The notes beneath the pieces were generated by a model. That model did not search any database and was not told where the DNA came from. It saw only the letters and a program-made list of their open reading frames with translations. This document shows, piece by piece, positions 33,323 to 42,154 of a stretch of DNA of 64,000 nucleotides. Position 1 is the first letter of the stretch, and every line of letters begins with the position of its first letter. The position numbers and the translations under genes were made by a program. The stretch covers positions 4,018,866 through 4,082,865 of the forward strand of contig OZ246890.1 in the NCBI GenBank assembly GCA_965231815.1, read 5' to 3'. This stretch comes from JAPPFW01 sp965231815 (lineage in GTDB: Bacteria > Actinomycetota > Acidimicrobiia > Spongiisociales > Spongiisociaceae).

Positions 33323-34435
33323 CTATGATCGGGTGGTGAGGGAGTAGCTGGTACTGCGACCACGTGCGGAACTTCGGACGAGAATCCCGTCGTTTACCAG
33401 GGCTGATATGTCCCGTAGGGCGGTGTCTTGGGAGCATTTGGCCAGCTTTGCCCACTTCGAGGTGGTCAGCTTGCCTTCGAAACCGTCCAGGAGTCGGTTG
33501 AGAACCTTACGCTGGCGCACATTGAGGGAAACGCCTTCGATGTTTCGCCAGAAGCGAGCTTTGGTAAGCACAGATGCCAAGGTGGTCTCGGCTTCGTCGA
33601 TGGCTCGTTCGAGGCAAGCCAGGAACCATTCCATCCACTCCGAGATGTCCAGCGTTCCCTTCTGGGTTCGTTCCAAGATCCGGTAGTAGGCACGGCGTTC
33701 CACCCGGATCTGTGATGACATGCTGTAGAAACGCTGTGAACTGCCTTCCGAGTCGGCTAGAGCCATGTCGGTGATCGCGCGGGCTATGCGTCCGTTACCG
33801 TCATCGAAGGGATGGATGGTCACGAACCAGAGATGTGCCAACGCTGCACGTAGTACTCCGTCAGCGTCCGAAGTTTCGTTGAACCACCTAACGAATACGT
33901 CCATCTCGTACTCGATTCGCTCGGCTGCGGGCGCTTCGAAATGAACCCGTTCCTTGCCGATGGGTCCGGAGATCACCTGCATGGGTCCGGTACGATCGTC
34001 ACGCCAGCCGCCTACGGTTATCGGTCGCATCCGGCTGCGCCCGGTCGGGAACAGGGCTGCCTGCCAGCCCCATAGCCGGTCCCGTGTTAGGGAGAGGTCA
34101 TAATTGCCGGTGGCGTCCAGCATCATTTCCACCACGCCCTCCACCTGGTCTTCCACATGACGAATCCCACCGATGTCCATACCGAGGCGACGACCGACAG
34201 AGGAACGGACCTGTTCTAAGTCGAGCCGTTCTCCCTCGATATCGCTGGACTTGTGAACGTCCTGGGTGAGGGTCTCGAGTATCGCCTGCTGCCGGAGTTC
34301 GAACCCCAACGATCGCATCCGGCCCACTAAGCGGCCCTGTTTGTAGCGGACAGCCGCCAGGCCGTCCGCTAATTTCTCTGTCTGCCAGCGGAGTTGGGGC
34401 CATTCAGGCTGCTCATGAATATATAACCGCCGCAT
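33323..34435 (-). CDS. Fic-domain protein with N-terminal DUF4172 and C-terminal winged helix
   Basis: This 370-residue protein probably transfers AMP (or another phosphate-linked group) to a target protein. Residues ~1-85 resemble DUF4172. An inhibitory-helix motif SSDIEGE lies near residue 63-69. The Fic core HPFDDGNGRIAR (~213-224) is complete, with catalytic His and anchoring residues. The last ~80 residues form a winged helix with TSKWAKLAKCSQDTALRDIS. A dyad (34442-34466) overlaps the likely -10 box just upstream, so it may repress its own gene through the winged helix. The N-terminal inhibitory helix makes this a class II Fic. Confidence 0.92.
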   Translation of the reverse strand: MRRLYIHEQPEWPQLRWQTEKLADGLAAVRYKQGRLVGRMRSLGFELRQQAILETLTQDVHKSSDIEGERLDLEQVRSSVGRRLGMDIGGIRHVEDQVEGVVEMMLDATGNYDLSLTRDRLWGWQAALFPTGRSRMRPITVGGWRDDRTGPMQVISGPIGKERVHFEAPAAERIEYEMDVFVRWFNETSDADGVLRAALAHLWFVTIHPFDDGNGRIARAITDMALADSEGSSQRFYSMSSQIRVERRAYYRILERTQKGTLDISEWMEWFLACLERAIDEAETTLASVLTKARFWRNIEGVSLNVRQRKVLNRLLDGFEGKLTTSKWAKLAKCSQDTALRDISALVNDGILVRSSARGRSTSYSLTTRS

Positions 34436-34441
34436 AATATA

Positions 34442-34466
34442 CGGTGATTGTAGCGGATAATCACCG
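34442..34466 (-). promoter_or_regulatory. Operator dyad over the fic promoter
   Basis: CGGTGATT (34442-34449) and AATCACCG (34459-34466) form a perfect inverted repeat with a 9-bp spacer. The minus-strand TACAAT (34447-34452) lies inside it, 11 nt before the fic ATG, so a bound protein would block the promoter. Confidence 0.6.
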
Positions 34467-34602
34467 CATCAGGACTTCGAGCAGGCGGACTGTGACGTTG
34501 CCGTTTGGGTCCACGCTGAGCCACTAAGGACCACACAGTGGATATGTCGACGCACATACTACGTCCCGTCTGCCCGTGGTGTGGTGGTTGATGCGGATTG
34601 GC

Positions 34603-34678
34603 TGGTGGCCCCGACGGGATTCGAACCCGCGTTTCCGGCTTGAAAGGCCGGCGTCCTAGGCCTCTGGACGACGGGGCC
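34603..34678 (-). tRNA. tRNA-Glu (anticodon TTC)
   Basis: The minus strand forms a cloverleaf with acceptor GGCCCCG/CGGGGCC, anticodon stem CCGGC/GCCGG with loop CTTTCAA, and T arm GCGGGTTCGAATCCCG. The anticodon is TTC. CCA is encoded. It is the second Glu isoacceptor of the window; the first, CTC, is at 10231-10303. Confidence 0.95.
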
Positions 34679-34857
34679 AAGTATGGGCATCTATTCTATG
34701 CCCCTGCGGGACGGTTCAAACCAACAATCGATCCATATCTACTCGCAACGCACCGAGACCGCCAATTGGAGTGCTCGCGATTCCTCATAGGAGCGAGATC
34801 TCATTGCCTCTGCCTGGAGAAAACGTCGAAGCGGGTGGCGGACCTACTCTGGCCCGA

Positions 34858-35622
34858 TTAACGCTCGCGGGATAGGAGAGATCTCAATTCGGCAGCGTCG
34901 AGGTCTTCCTTGCGGACCCGTAGATCGCAATAGAGAACTGTCCCGACAGCAGCGGACATCGGGGTAGCGAGCATGCCCGTCACTCCCTGCGCTAAGTACC
35001 CAGCAAGCGCGCCCGACATCCCGAGACTGGACAACACCCAGGAGACGATTCCCCAGACCACCCCTAGACCCACGGCCACGACCAAGATCATGACCGCTCC
35101 AGCCCCGAAGATCCGCCAGCGTTCTCCGGAGACCAGCCTCCAGGACCTTCCGAGGCTCGCTATAGGACCGCTCTTCTCGATCATGAGGGCGGGCACGGCT
35201 ACCGCGAACGAAACCGCCAGAATGATTCCGGGGATCACCAGGAGCACCAAACCGACAATAAGGATGATCAGCATCAACACGCCAAGCAAAACAATCGGGA
35301 TGATCCTGCGGAGTCCGGTGGAAGCGACCTGACGCCAGTCCGAGGAAAGGTCCGCAAAGGCACTCGCGGCCACCAGTACAGCTGCGCAGGTGGCCACAAA
35401 AAGGGCAACCTGGAACGCGATGGTCCCCAACCAGCCGATGGGCGAGTCGCAGGTTGTCTGGCCTGCCGTCGCAGTACAGCCGCCGACGAGGCTCACCACA
35501 AACGGGATCAAACCTATAACAATGGTGACGGCGATCATCGGACCGAAACGCCGTCGGTAGACGGTGAGAGAGGCATCGACAATGCCTCCCAAACTATATG
35601 GGCGTAGTTGTAGTTGAGCCAT
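34858..35622 (-). CDS. Polytopic membrane protein (glycerophosphodiesterase-membrane-domain-like)
   Basis: This 254-residue integral membrane protein has about six hydrophobic segments. It starts MAQLQLRPYSLGGIVDASLTVYRRRFG, the form seen in DUF-type proteins annotated as glycerophosphoryl diester phosphodiesterase membrane domain. The segment IVGLVLLVIPGIILAVSFAVAVP in the middle is the most conserved-looking part. I start at ATG 35622, since the 12 upstream residues do not match. No catalytic residues are evident, so the function is unknown. Confidence 0.75.
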   Translation of the reverse strand: MAQLQLRPYSLGGIVDASLTVYRRRFGPMIAVTIVIGLIPFVVSLVGGCTATAGQTTCDSPIGWLGTIAFQVALFVATCAAVLVAASAFADLSSDWRQVASTGLRRIIPIVLLGVLMLIILIVGLVLLVIPGIILAVSFAVAVPALMIEKSGPIASLGRSWRLVSGERWRIFGAGAVMILVVAVGLGVVWGIVSWVLSSLGMSGALAGYLAQGVTGMLATPMSAAVGTVLYCDLRVRKEDLDAAELRSLLSRER

Positions 35623-35753
35623 GGGCCGGAATGTTAGCTGCATCACGCCCAATCCCATAGTCTCGTCTCGTCTGGCAGACTGTCGCTACCAGCCGCGCCA
35701 TAATCAACCTTGACCACTCCGGTGGGTAATTCGACTTCGGTATCGGAGAGCAC

Positions 35754-36551
35754 ATGCCGGCCAGTTCATCACATCCCTTCATCCGGGTCACTCGGGAAGG
35801 TCGCCGATCAGGCACGGACCTCCTGCCGACGGAATCGCCGGTTGAGTTCAGAATGGGCGGGGTTCCCATCGCCGTCCTCATGCGAACACCCGGACAGGAC
35901 GCCGAGCTCGCCCTGGGTTTCTCCCTAACGGAGGGAATAATCCTTCATCCCGACGAGCTGGCCGAGGTTCGAGCAATACCCGGCCAGGAAGGTGAGGGTC
36001 GTTACAAACTCATACCGGCCCCGGGCACGAACATCGATCCCGAGCAGTTCCGTCGCAATCTCTACACCACCTCATCATGTGGGGTGTGCGGTAAGGCATC
36101 CATCGATGCCGTGCGGATCGCCTCACGTCCCCTCCCTGACGGACCCGTGATACGGGCCGGCCTGTTGCCGGAGTTGATGGAGACCATGCGTGCCGCCCAA
36201 GTCGGTTTCGACCTGACAGGTGGTCTGCATGCCGCGGGAGCTTTCACCCTTGAAGGGGAACTGGTGGGCGTGCGCGAGGATGTTGGCCGCCACAATGCCA
36301 TGGACAAGCTGGTCGGGTTTCTTTCCGCCCGTAGCTGGCCGTTGAAGGAGAGAATCGTGACGGTCTCGGGCCGAGTCTCCTTCGAGCTGGTACAGAAGGC
36401 GGCGGTGGCCGGGTTGACCGTCCTGGCCGGTATATCGGCGGCGTCGTCCCTGGCGGTGGAACTCGCCGATGAGTTAGGAATGACCGTGGCCGGATTCGTT
36501 CGCCCTGGGGGGTACAACATCTACACCCACCCCCGGAGAATAGGCAAATAA
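35754..36551 (+). CDS. fdhD: Formate dehydrogenase accessory sulfurtransferase FdhD
   Basis: This 265-residue protein passes sulfur to the molybdenum cofactor of formate dehydrogenase-type enzymes. It has the functional cysteine pair in TTSSCGVCGKAS (~residues 103-114), the GLHAAGAF motif (~157) and VREDVGRHNAMDKLVG (~172-187), all characteristic. No formate dehydrogenase gene is present in the window. It lies convergent to mogA, 48 bp apart, suggesting that cofactor-maturation genes cluster here. Confidence 0.93.
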   Translation: MPASSSHPFIRVTREGRRSGTDLLPTESPVEFRMGGVPIAVLMRTPGQDAELALGFSLTEGIILHPDELAEVRAIPGQEGEGRYKLIPAPGTNIDPEQFRRNLYTTSSCGVCGKASIDAVRIASRPLPDGPVIRAGLLPELMETMRAAQVGFDLTGGLHAAGAFTLEGELVGVREDVGRHNAMDKLVGFLSARSWPLKERIVTVSGRVSFELVQKAAVAGLTVLAGISAASSLAVELADELGMTVAGFVRPGGYNIYTHPRRIGK

Positions 36552-36598
36552 CCCCGGGCATAGGGACATCAGGAGAGAAGTCTCAGGGAGAATCGGGG

Positions 36599-37084
36599 CT
36601 ACTTGTGCTCTGTATCCCCGGCCAGTAGCTGGAGGATGTGGGGAAACAGCGGGGACAGGGCGTCCAGACCCTCTTTCACGGCCTTGGGGCTCCCCGGCAG
36701 GTTGACCACCAGGCATGTGCCGATTACGCCCGACACTCCTCGGGAGAGAGCCGCCATAGGTGTGTGTCGCAGCCCTTCCGCCCTGATCAACTCCGAAAGT
36801 CCCGGCGCCGGTCGATCGATCAGGCCGAGGGTGGCCTCCGGCGTGACATCCCTAGGACCGAAACCGGTCCCGCCGGTGGTGATGATCAAGTTCCGCTTCC
36901 GGCTGAGATCAGACAGGAGGGCGCTGATCGTCTCTACCTCGTCCGCCACGACATGCCTGTCAACCTCAAACCCCAGTTCCTCCAACCGCCGGGTAAGCAA
37001 GTCCCCGGACTTGTCATCCCGCGTACCCCAGGCGACCCCGTCGCTGACCGTGACCGAAGCTGCCGAAACCGGATCCATGACCAC
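36599..37084 (-). CDS. MogA/MoaB-family molybdenum cofactor biosynthesis protein
   Basis: This 161-residue protein adenylylates molybdopterin before metal insertion. It has the MoCF motif TTGGTGFGPRDVTPEAT (~residues 69-85) and NLPGSPKAVKEGLD (~129-142). Its length is normal for MogA/MoaB. Two Met codons (1 and 3) can serve as start. Together with fdhD and the cox-like hydroxylase it shows active molybdenum-cofactor metabolism. Confidence 0.9.
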   Translation of the reverse strand: MVMDPVSAASVTVSDGVAWGTRDDKSGDLLTRRLEELGFEVDRHVVADEVETISALLSDLSRKRNLIITTGGTGFGPRDVTPEATLGLIDRPAPGLSELIRAEGLRHTPMAALSRGVSGVIGTCLVVNLPGSPKAVKEGLDALSPLFPHILQLLAGDTEHK

Positions 37085-37145
37085 ATGTTAGGGATCGGGA
37101 GCGGGTGGACGGTAACCAGGTTTCAAGTCGCTAGCCTTGCGGAGC

Positions 37146-37925
37146 GTGTCCTGGATACTGCTGACCAACGATGACGGGGTGGAAAGCCCCGCCTTGCTCC
37201 CTTTTAGGAAGTCCCTGGCGAAGCTGGGCGAGGTTCGCACCGTAGTCCCCGAGGGCCAACGCAGTTGGATCGGCAAGGCGCTCACCCGTTTCGACCCTAT
37301 CTCGGTAACCGAGGTGATTCGAGATGGACACACCCTTGTAACAGTATCGGGCACTCCGGCCGACGCCGTTCAGGTAGGGGTTTCCTACTTCGACACTCCC
37401 CCTGATCTGGTCGTAGCAGGCATCAATCTCGGTTACAACCACGGCGCCGGTTACATCATCTCCTCGGGAACGGTGGGAGCTTGCCTAGAAGGCTGGGAGC
37501 TTGGAATCCCGGCGGTGGCGTTCTCCGCCGGGACCCGAGGTAGGTGGATCGAATGGTTCCGCCACATGAACAGCCGCGAAGCCGTCCCGGTCTGGGAGCG
37601 GTTGTCCCTACTCTGCACCGAAATACTGAGCGACATCCGGGGAGTGGACATACCGGGTGATGTGGTAACCGTCAACGTTCCATGGGAGGCGGACTTCGCC
37701 ACCCCACGCCGGGTGGTTCCGCCGGCTCGGGTGACCTACGGGCGGATACAACATCGCCAACCGGACGGGAACTTCGCCTTCCGTTACCGCGAGCAGTTCG
37801 GCGACACAGGCCTTGACGGCACCGACGTGGGAACCAACCGGGACGGCCACATCGCCATCACCCCGATTTGTGTACCCACCTCCCCACCTGTGAGCGACCG
37901 CGTCCGCAACAGGCTCGAACGCTAG
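37146..37925 (+). CDS. surE: 5'/3'-nucleotidase SurE
   Basis: This 259-residue survival protein E homologue hydrolyses nucleoside monophosphates. It begins with ILLTNDDG (metal-binding Asp pair), has VSGTPADAV (~residue 68), and VVAGINLGYNHG (~90) where the family has SGIN.G.N. GTG at 37146 is preferred: a TAGCCT box lies 8 nt upstream. A TTG three codons earlier is the alternative. It is divergent from mogA with a 61-bp gap, so the promoters are back to back. Confidence 0.9.
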   Translation: MSWILLTNDDGVESPALLPFRKSLAKLGEVRTVVPEGQRSWIGKALTRFDPISVTEVIRDGHTLVTVSGTPADAVQVGVSYFDTPPDLVVAGINLGYNHGAGYIISSGTVGACLEGWELGIPAVAFSAGTRGRWIEWFRHMNSREAVPVWERLSLLCTEILSDIRGVDIPGDVVTVNVPWEADFATPRRVVPPARVTYGRIQHRQPDGNFAFRYREQFGDTGLDGTDVGTNRDGHIAITPICVPTSPPVSDRVRNRLER

Positions 37926-37992
37926 CCGGTCCGGATCGGGCGGCGCCCATCCATCAGAAAAGACACCACCTGCTGGTATCAGGTTTATACGG

Positions 37993-39675
37993 CTAAGTGG
38001 CGACGTCTCTACGGCGGAACCGCTCCAGCGCTATCCACCCCATGGCGAGGGTTCCTACCAGCAGCAGGAAGTAGGTGGGTTCGAAACCCTTGGCCAGGGG
38101 AGGCGCGTCCCCGAAGTACCAGTAGAAGGGAGACACTGCCCGGATCGGACCTAGACCATCCGATAAAGACCCGAGACCGTTAAGCAGGAAGGTAGCCAGG
38201 GCAACAACCGCCACAATCCGGACAGCGGGGAACGAGAAACCCGCCAGCGCCCACAAAAGCATCATCAGGCTTCCGAAGAAGAGCCCGAGCAAACCGAGTC
38301 CGGCACTCGCCGCAAGGATACTGCCGGGCCCGAGATCAGTAGCCCAGGCTACGTCTCCGATCAGCGCGGTCACGGTCGGGAACAAGACCACGAGACCGGT
38401 GGTCAAGGCGATTCCGCCTGTTTTGGCTGCGATGACTCTGGACCGGTCGACGGGGTTGGCCAGCAAGAGGTCAAGCATCCCGCTGTGCTCCTCCCGAACC
38501 AGTCCCATAGAGACACCCCTGATCGCGAACATGATGACCAGAAGCGGACCGATGGTCTGGTAGGTACGGGACGAGATGAACCCGGCCGGGGTCACTATGG
38601 CATCCGGATCGCTCATACCGAACATGGCATAGACCTCACGGGGCATCGAGGCGATCAGAGCCGCCAAGGCCTCGGCATCCTGCGCCAGGGAGGGCCAAGC
38701 GGAAAACATGATTAGGGTCAGCAAACCCAGACCTCCTCCCCACCCCCACAGGGACCGGCGGCGATCCCACAGCGCCTTCCGGAACAGACCGGTAAGCATC
38801 CATGCGGCCCTCGGCCGAGGGGTTCGGTCTCGTGACCTGCCTCTCCGAGGGATAACCCTTCCCGGCAAGATAACCCGCTCGGTTGCTATATCCCGCCTGC
38901 GGAACAGAAGAGCGGCGGAAGCCGAGAGGACGGCGGTTGTGATCGCTAGCCACAGATGACCGAGGGTAAAGCCTTCGAGCAGTGGATTCGGTTCCAGGTA
39001 CCAGGTGAAAGGACTTGCCGCGCTCGGCGCCTCCAGCCATCCGTAAAGACTCGAAAAACCGTTGACGAACCAAGCCGAGCAGGCCAGCAGACCGGTGACG
39101 CCGGCGGCTACCACCGTGCGGCCGGAATAGCTTCCCACCAACAACGCCACCCCTCCGAACAGGACCCCGAGCAGCCACAGCGAGAAACTCGCCGCGAGAA
39201 CTCCGGCAACCGACAGGTCCATGTCGAAGATCGGGTTAACGATCAGCAAGGTCACGGCTGTGACCGCCACCAGCACCAGCGTCGCGCCGGCGATTCCACC
39301 TGCCTTGGCCAGAAACACCTGGCTGCGGTGAACAGGAACCGACAGCAACATGTCCATGAGGCCATCCCGTTCCTCGGCTGCGGTCTCGGATATGGCGGCA
39401 TTAATCACGAAGATCAAGATCAGCAGGGGAGCGAACAGGGAGTAGAACTCGGTAGACAGAAACCCGGCCGCGGTGAGGAAAGTGGCCGGATCGAGACCGA
39501 AGGCGGCCGATAATTCCGGGGGAAACCGCTCGATCATCTCCACAAAGGCCTCGGACTCGCGCAGGATCGGGAAGAGAACCCCGAGCCAGACGACTAGCAC
39601 GGCCAGCCCGATGCTGTTGCCGATCATCGCCCTCCGGCGGTCGCGTAGAACCTTGGTCAAGATGGCGACGTTCAC
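37993..39675 (-). CDS. ABC-2 type exporter permease, internally duplicated
   Basis: This 560-residue membrane protein is made of two homologous halves of about 270 residues, each with six predicted spans. Matching blocks are TAAGFLSTEFYSLFAPLL and TPAGFISSRTYQTIGPLL, then ASPFTWYL and VSPFYWYF, and RRRDIAT and RRRDVAT at each end. Most relatives are dimers of single halves; here both are fused. It partners with the ATPase encoded just upstream, whose gene it overlaps by 4 bp. The cargo is unknown. Confidence 0.88.
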   Translation of the reverse strand: MNVAILTKVLRDRRRAMIGNSIGLAVLVVWLGVLFPILRESEAFVEMIERFPPELSAAFGLDPATFLTAAGFLSTEFYSLFAPLLILIFVINAAISETAAEERDGLMDMLLSVPVHRSQVFLAKAGGIAGATLVLVAVTAVTLLIVNPIFDMDLSVAGVLAASFSLWLLGVLFGGVALLVGSYSGRTVVAAGVTGLLACSAWFVNGFSSLYGWLEAPSAASPFTWYLEPNPLLEGFTLGHLWLAITTAVLSASAALLFRRRDIATERVILPGRVIPRRGRSRDRTPRPRAAWMLTGLFRKALWDRRRSLWGWGGGLGLLTLIMFSAWPSLAQDAEALAALIASMPREVYAMFGMSDPDAIVTPAGFISSRTYQTIGPLLVIMFAIRGVSMGLVREEHSGMLDLLLANPVDRSRVIAAKTGGIALTTGLVVLFPTVTALIGDVAWATDLGPGSILAASAGLGLLGLFFGSLMMLLWALAGFSFPAVRIVAVVALATFLLNGLGSLSDGLGPIRAVSPFYWYFGDAPPLAKGFEPTYFLLLVGTLAMGWIALERFRRRDVAT

Positions 39676-40592
39676 CGGCTACTCCTGGAATCCTGTTCCG
39701 TGTCAGGGCCGTAGTAGGAGAGGAATACCTCGTCGAGATCCGCCTCCTCAGAGGTGACCGTGATGAGGTCTCGAGTCGCCGCCGCGCTTATTAACGCGTT
39801 CTGAGGGCCGGCGACGCTCAGCCGCAGCAATGCGCCTCCGTCCAAGACATCGAGGACGGTAACCCCTTCAATGGCCGCGAATAAGTCCGGGTCAACCGGG
39901 GAACCGAACTTGATAGACAGGTTGGCCTGAACCTTGGACCGGAATCCGGCAAGAGTGTCCACATCGATCAGGTGTCCTTGCCGGACGATCCCCACCCGGT
40001 CCGCCACCCGCTCAACCTCCGGCAGGTAGTGGGAGGACAGAAAGACCGTTCGACCCTCGGCTCGTACCTCACTCAACAACTCGCCGAACTTTTGTTGCAT
40101 CAGGGGGTCGAGACCGGAGGTAGGCTCATCGAGGATGAGCAGCTCGGGTTCATGCATGAAGGCGTTTACCACCCCGACCTTCTGGCGATTTCCTTTCGAG
40201 TACTCCTTGATCCGCCGGTCGAGATCGAGATCGAAAAGATCGGCTAGGCGCTTGGTGCTCTCCGCGGTGTCGATACCGCGCAGCTTGCTGAAATAAAGCA
40301 GGAACTCCCGACCGGTCATAGACGGGTAAAGGGCCAGATCCCCGGGTAGGTAACCGACCCGGCGGCGGATCATAAGGGAGTCCTTCACCATGTCCATCCC
40401 TAGGACGGCGCCCGAACCCCTCGTCGGGTAGAGGAAGTTCAACAACAGGCGGATCGTGGTCGTCTTGCCGGCGCCGTTAGGACCGATGAACCCGTATATC
40501 TCCCCTGCATTGACCTCCAGGGACAGATCCACCACCCCCGGATGGTCCCCGTAATACTTGGTAAGCCCGTCGGTCTTGATCGCAGCCGTCAT
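39672..40592 (-). CDS. ABC exporter ATPase (CcmA/NodI-like)
   Basis: This 306-residue ATPase has Walker A GPNGAGKTTTIR (~37-48), a signature that reads YSKGNRQKVGVV (~140; usually SGGQ), Walker B LLILDEPTSGLD (~161) and the His switch SSHYLPEV. The modified signature SKGNRQ is common in this drug/lipid exporter group. It is encoded between dienelactone hydrolase and permease genes, with 4-bp overlaps on both sides: a three-gene operon. Confidence 0.93.
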   Translation of the reverse strand: MTAAIKTDGLTKYYGDHPGVVDLSLEVNAGEIYGFIGPNGAGKTTTIRLLLNFLYPTRGSGAVLGMDMVKDSLMIRRRVGYLPGDLALYPSMTGREFLLYFSKLRGIDTAESTKRLADLFDLDLDRRIKEYSKGNRQKVGVVNAFMHEPELLILDEPTSGLDPLMQQKFGELLSEVRAEGRTVFLSSHYLPEVERVADRVGIVRQGHLIDVDTLAGFRSKVQANLSIKFGSPVDPDLFAAIEGVTVLDVLDGGALLRLSVAGPQNALISAAATRDLITVTSEEADLDEVFLSYYGPDTEQDSRSSR

Positions 40593-41401
40593 CTGTCTAC
40601 CCGCCTTCCTCTCAAATGAGACATACTTGTCTCCTCAAGCCCGCTCATAACCGGGGTGTTCCGACCGACAAAACCCAACACTCGCGCCCAGGCATCGGCG
40701 GAGTCGCCTGCATGCTCCTGGTAGTGGCGGTCGAAGAAGGAGTGGGGAGCCCCAGGATATACGACCACCTCATGCGGGGTACCGGCCTCATCGAGCGCCT
40801 CCCTGAAACCCTCCACTACTTCGAGCGGAATGCTCGGATCATCACCTCCCATCAGAGCCAGGATAGGGCAGGTCATTCCGCCCACCCGATCGATGGCGCC
40901 GGTATTCTCCTCCGGGCGGCGGGGCTGCCCGTAAAAGCCGATGGCGCCGGCCAACCCGAGCCCGTTGGCAGCCTGGTGCCACGACGTGGAACCGCCGAAA
41001 CAGAAACCGACCGTGAACACCGCCCGATCTGATCGCGCTGCACGAAGGTGCGCAACGGCTGCGGTGACATCGTCGCGAATCCCCGCGAACGTCGTCCCGT
41101 GCACATGCGGCCAGAAGTCCCAATCGTTGGGCCGCTCCTCCGTGCCGGCTGTTCGCCCGAAATAATCGATCGCGATTGCATCGTGACCGGCCTGGGCAAA
41201 GCGCATCGCCAACTGCTTGTAGAAACGGTATAGGCCCCGCACATCAGGGAGTATCACCACCGCGGCGTCCGTCGACGTGTCGCCGTCCGACACGAAAGCG
41301 GCGAGTCTATTGCCGTCCCGCGCGGTGAGTATCAGATCACGCCCTGTTACTTCACGGTTCCCTGCCGGTACCGGGGGCTCGGAATCATGATCGAAACACA
41401 T
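40589..41401 (-). CDS. Dienelactone hydrolase family protein
   Basis: This 270-residue alpha/beta hydrolase has the nucleophile motif GFCFGG (Cys in the classical triad, ~residue 139-144), an Asp in MGGDDPS (~190) and catalytic His in GAPHSFFDR (~221). It would open lactone rings or cleave esters; the true substrate is unknown. I start at ATG 41401 since the preceding four codons add nothing. It is first in the operon with the exporter ATPase and permease. Confidence 0.86.
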   Translation of the reverse strand: MCFDHDSEPPVPAGNREVTGRDLILTARDGNRLAAFVSDGDTSTDAAVVILPDVRGLYRFYKQLAMRFAQAGHDAIAIDYFGRTAGTEERPNDWDFWPHVHGTTFAGIRDDVTAAVAHLRAARSDRAVFTVGFCFGGSTSWHQAANGLGLAGAIGFYGQPRRPEENTGAIDRVGGMTCPILALMGGDDPSIPLEVVEGFREALDEAGTPHEVVVYPGAPHSFFDRHYQEHAGDSADAWARVLGFVGRNTPVMSGLEETSMSHLRGRRVDR

Positions 41402-41490
41402 GACGACTCCCAACGCCTACTGCAACCGGTTCATACTGGAGAATACAGAGGTTACGGAGGTACACCGAGCCCACTACGATTATCCGCAGT

Positions 41491-41844
41491 TTGAAACGGC
41501 GAAAGCGCGCAACCCACATACCATTTCTCAGCTTCCGGGTCTTCACGTTCGGGAGCGAGCAGGAGTTCCTTGCCGCCTTCGGCTCGCTGGAGCAGGCAGA
41601 AGCCGAGTGGCGATCAGTTCGGGATGAGTTCCTGGACCGGTGGGATCTGTGGGGCATGCCGTCCGCATGGTGGATGTTCGAGCCGGGCATTCCGGTGGAC
41701 CTGCGGAGCGGACCCCATGCCATAATAACGGAGGCCGATGCGGAAGAGTGGGATCGGCTGGAGATGGCCCGCCGACGTTACCTGGTTAGTAGGGGGATAG
41801 ACCCGGCTCGGCCTCGACAACATATTCCATTCTCAGGTGATTAG
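41491..41844 (+). CDS. Hypothetical protein
   Basis: A 117-residue frame starting at TTG with no clear ribosome site. It is rich in charged residues and Trp, with a central segment AEWRSVRDEFLDRWDLWGMP then SAWWMFEPGIP, and ends in a basic tail. I do not recognise a family. Its composition looks coding (no low-complexity frame). It lies between a metabolic operon and a miniature transposon, so it could be accessory. Confidence 0.5.
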   Translation: MKRRKRATHIPFLSFRVFTFGSEQEFLAAFGSLEQAEAEWRSVRDEFLDRWDLWGMPSAWWMFEPGIPVDLRSGPHAIITEADAEEWDRLEMARRRYLVSRGIDPARPRQHIPFSGD

Positions 41845-41902
41845 CAATCCGAACTATCGCCTGCCCATCGGGGAACCCTTGGTGCGAGCCCGGCCCGACT
41901 AG

Positions 41903-42105
41903 CCCTGATTATTCAGGTTTCCCACACACCGTGGCACGTAACGCCAGTTCAACCTGAGTATTGGGAGAAAACCCACCGTTCACCGGACAGGTGTGTCTCT
42001 ACACCGGACCGGGATAGGAAACGCCGATAGCTGTCTTTCCTGGTCAGGGCGCGAATCTGGTCTTCTCCACTCATCCTACAAACCCCGATCCATGAATAAT
42101 CGGGG
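41903..42105. mobile_element. Non-autonomous IS1380-like miniature element (203 bp)
   Basis: The left end is CCCTGATTATTCA and the right end, read inward, is CCCCGATTATTCA. The flanks are CTAG at 41899-41902 and 42106-42109, a 4-bp target duplication. These ends match the tips of the IS1380-family element at 58287-60094. There is no transposase frame inside. Part of it (41912-41962) recurs in decayed form at 13953-14004. It may be a deletion derivative of an IS1380 element with another interior, mobilised in trans. Confidence 0.78.
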
Positions 42106-42142
42106 CTAGAATTCAGTTCGCGAGATACGGGGCTTGGAATGT

Positions 42143-42148
42143 TAGTAT
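42143..42148 (+). promoter_or_regulatory. -10 box for a leaderless start
   Basis: TAGTAT ends 6 nt before the ATG of the DUF6159 gene, in the same geometry as the promoter at 6950-6978. No good -35 is visible. Confidence 0.4.
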
Positions 42149-42154
42149 CTGCGG

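Noticed and set aside
35640..35753. Molybdenum-cofactor riboswitch upstream of fdhD
   Set aside because: The region is only ~110 bp and I could not find the characteristic paired elements of that motif.
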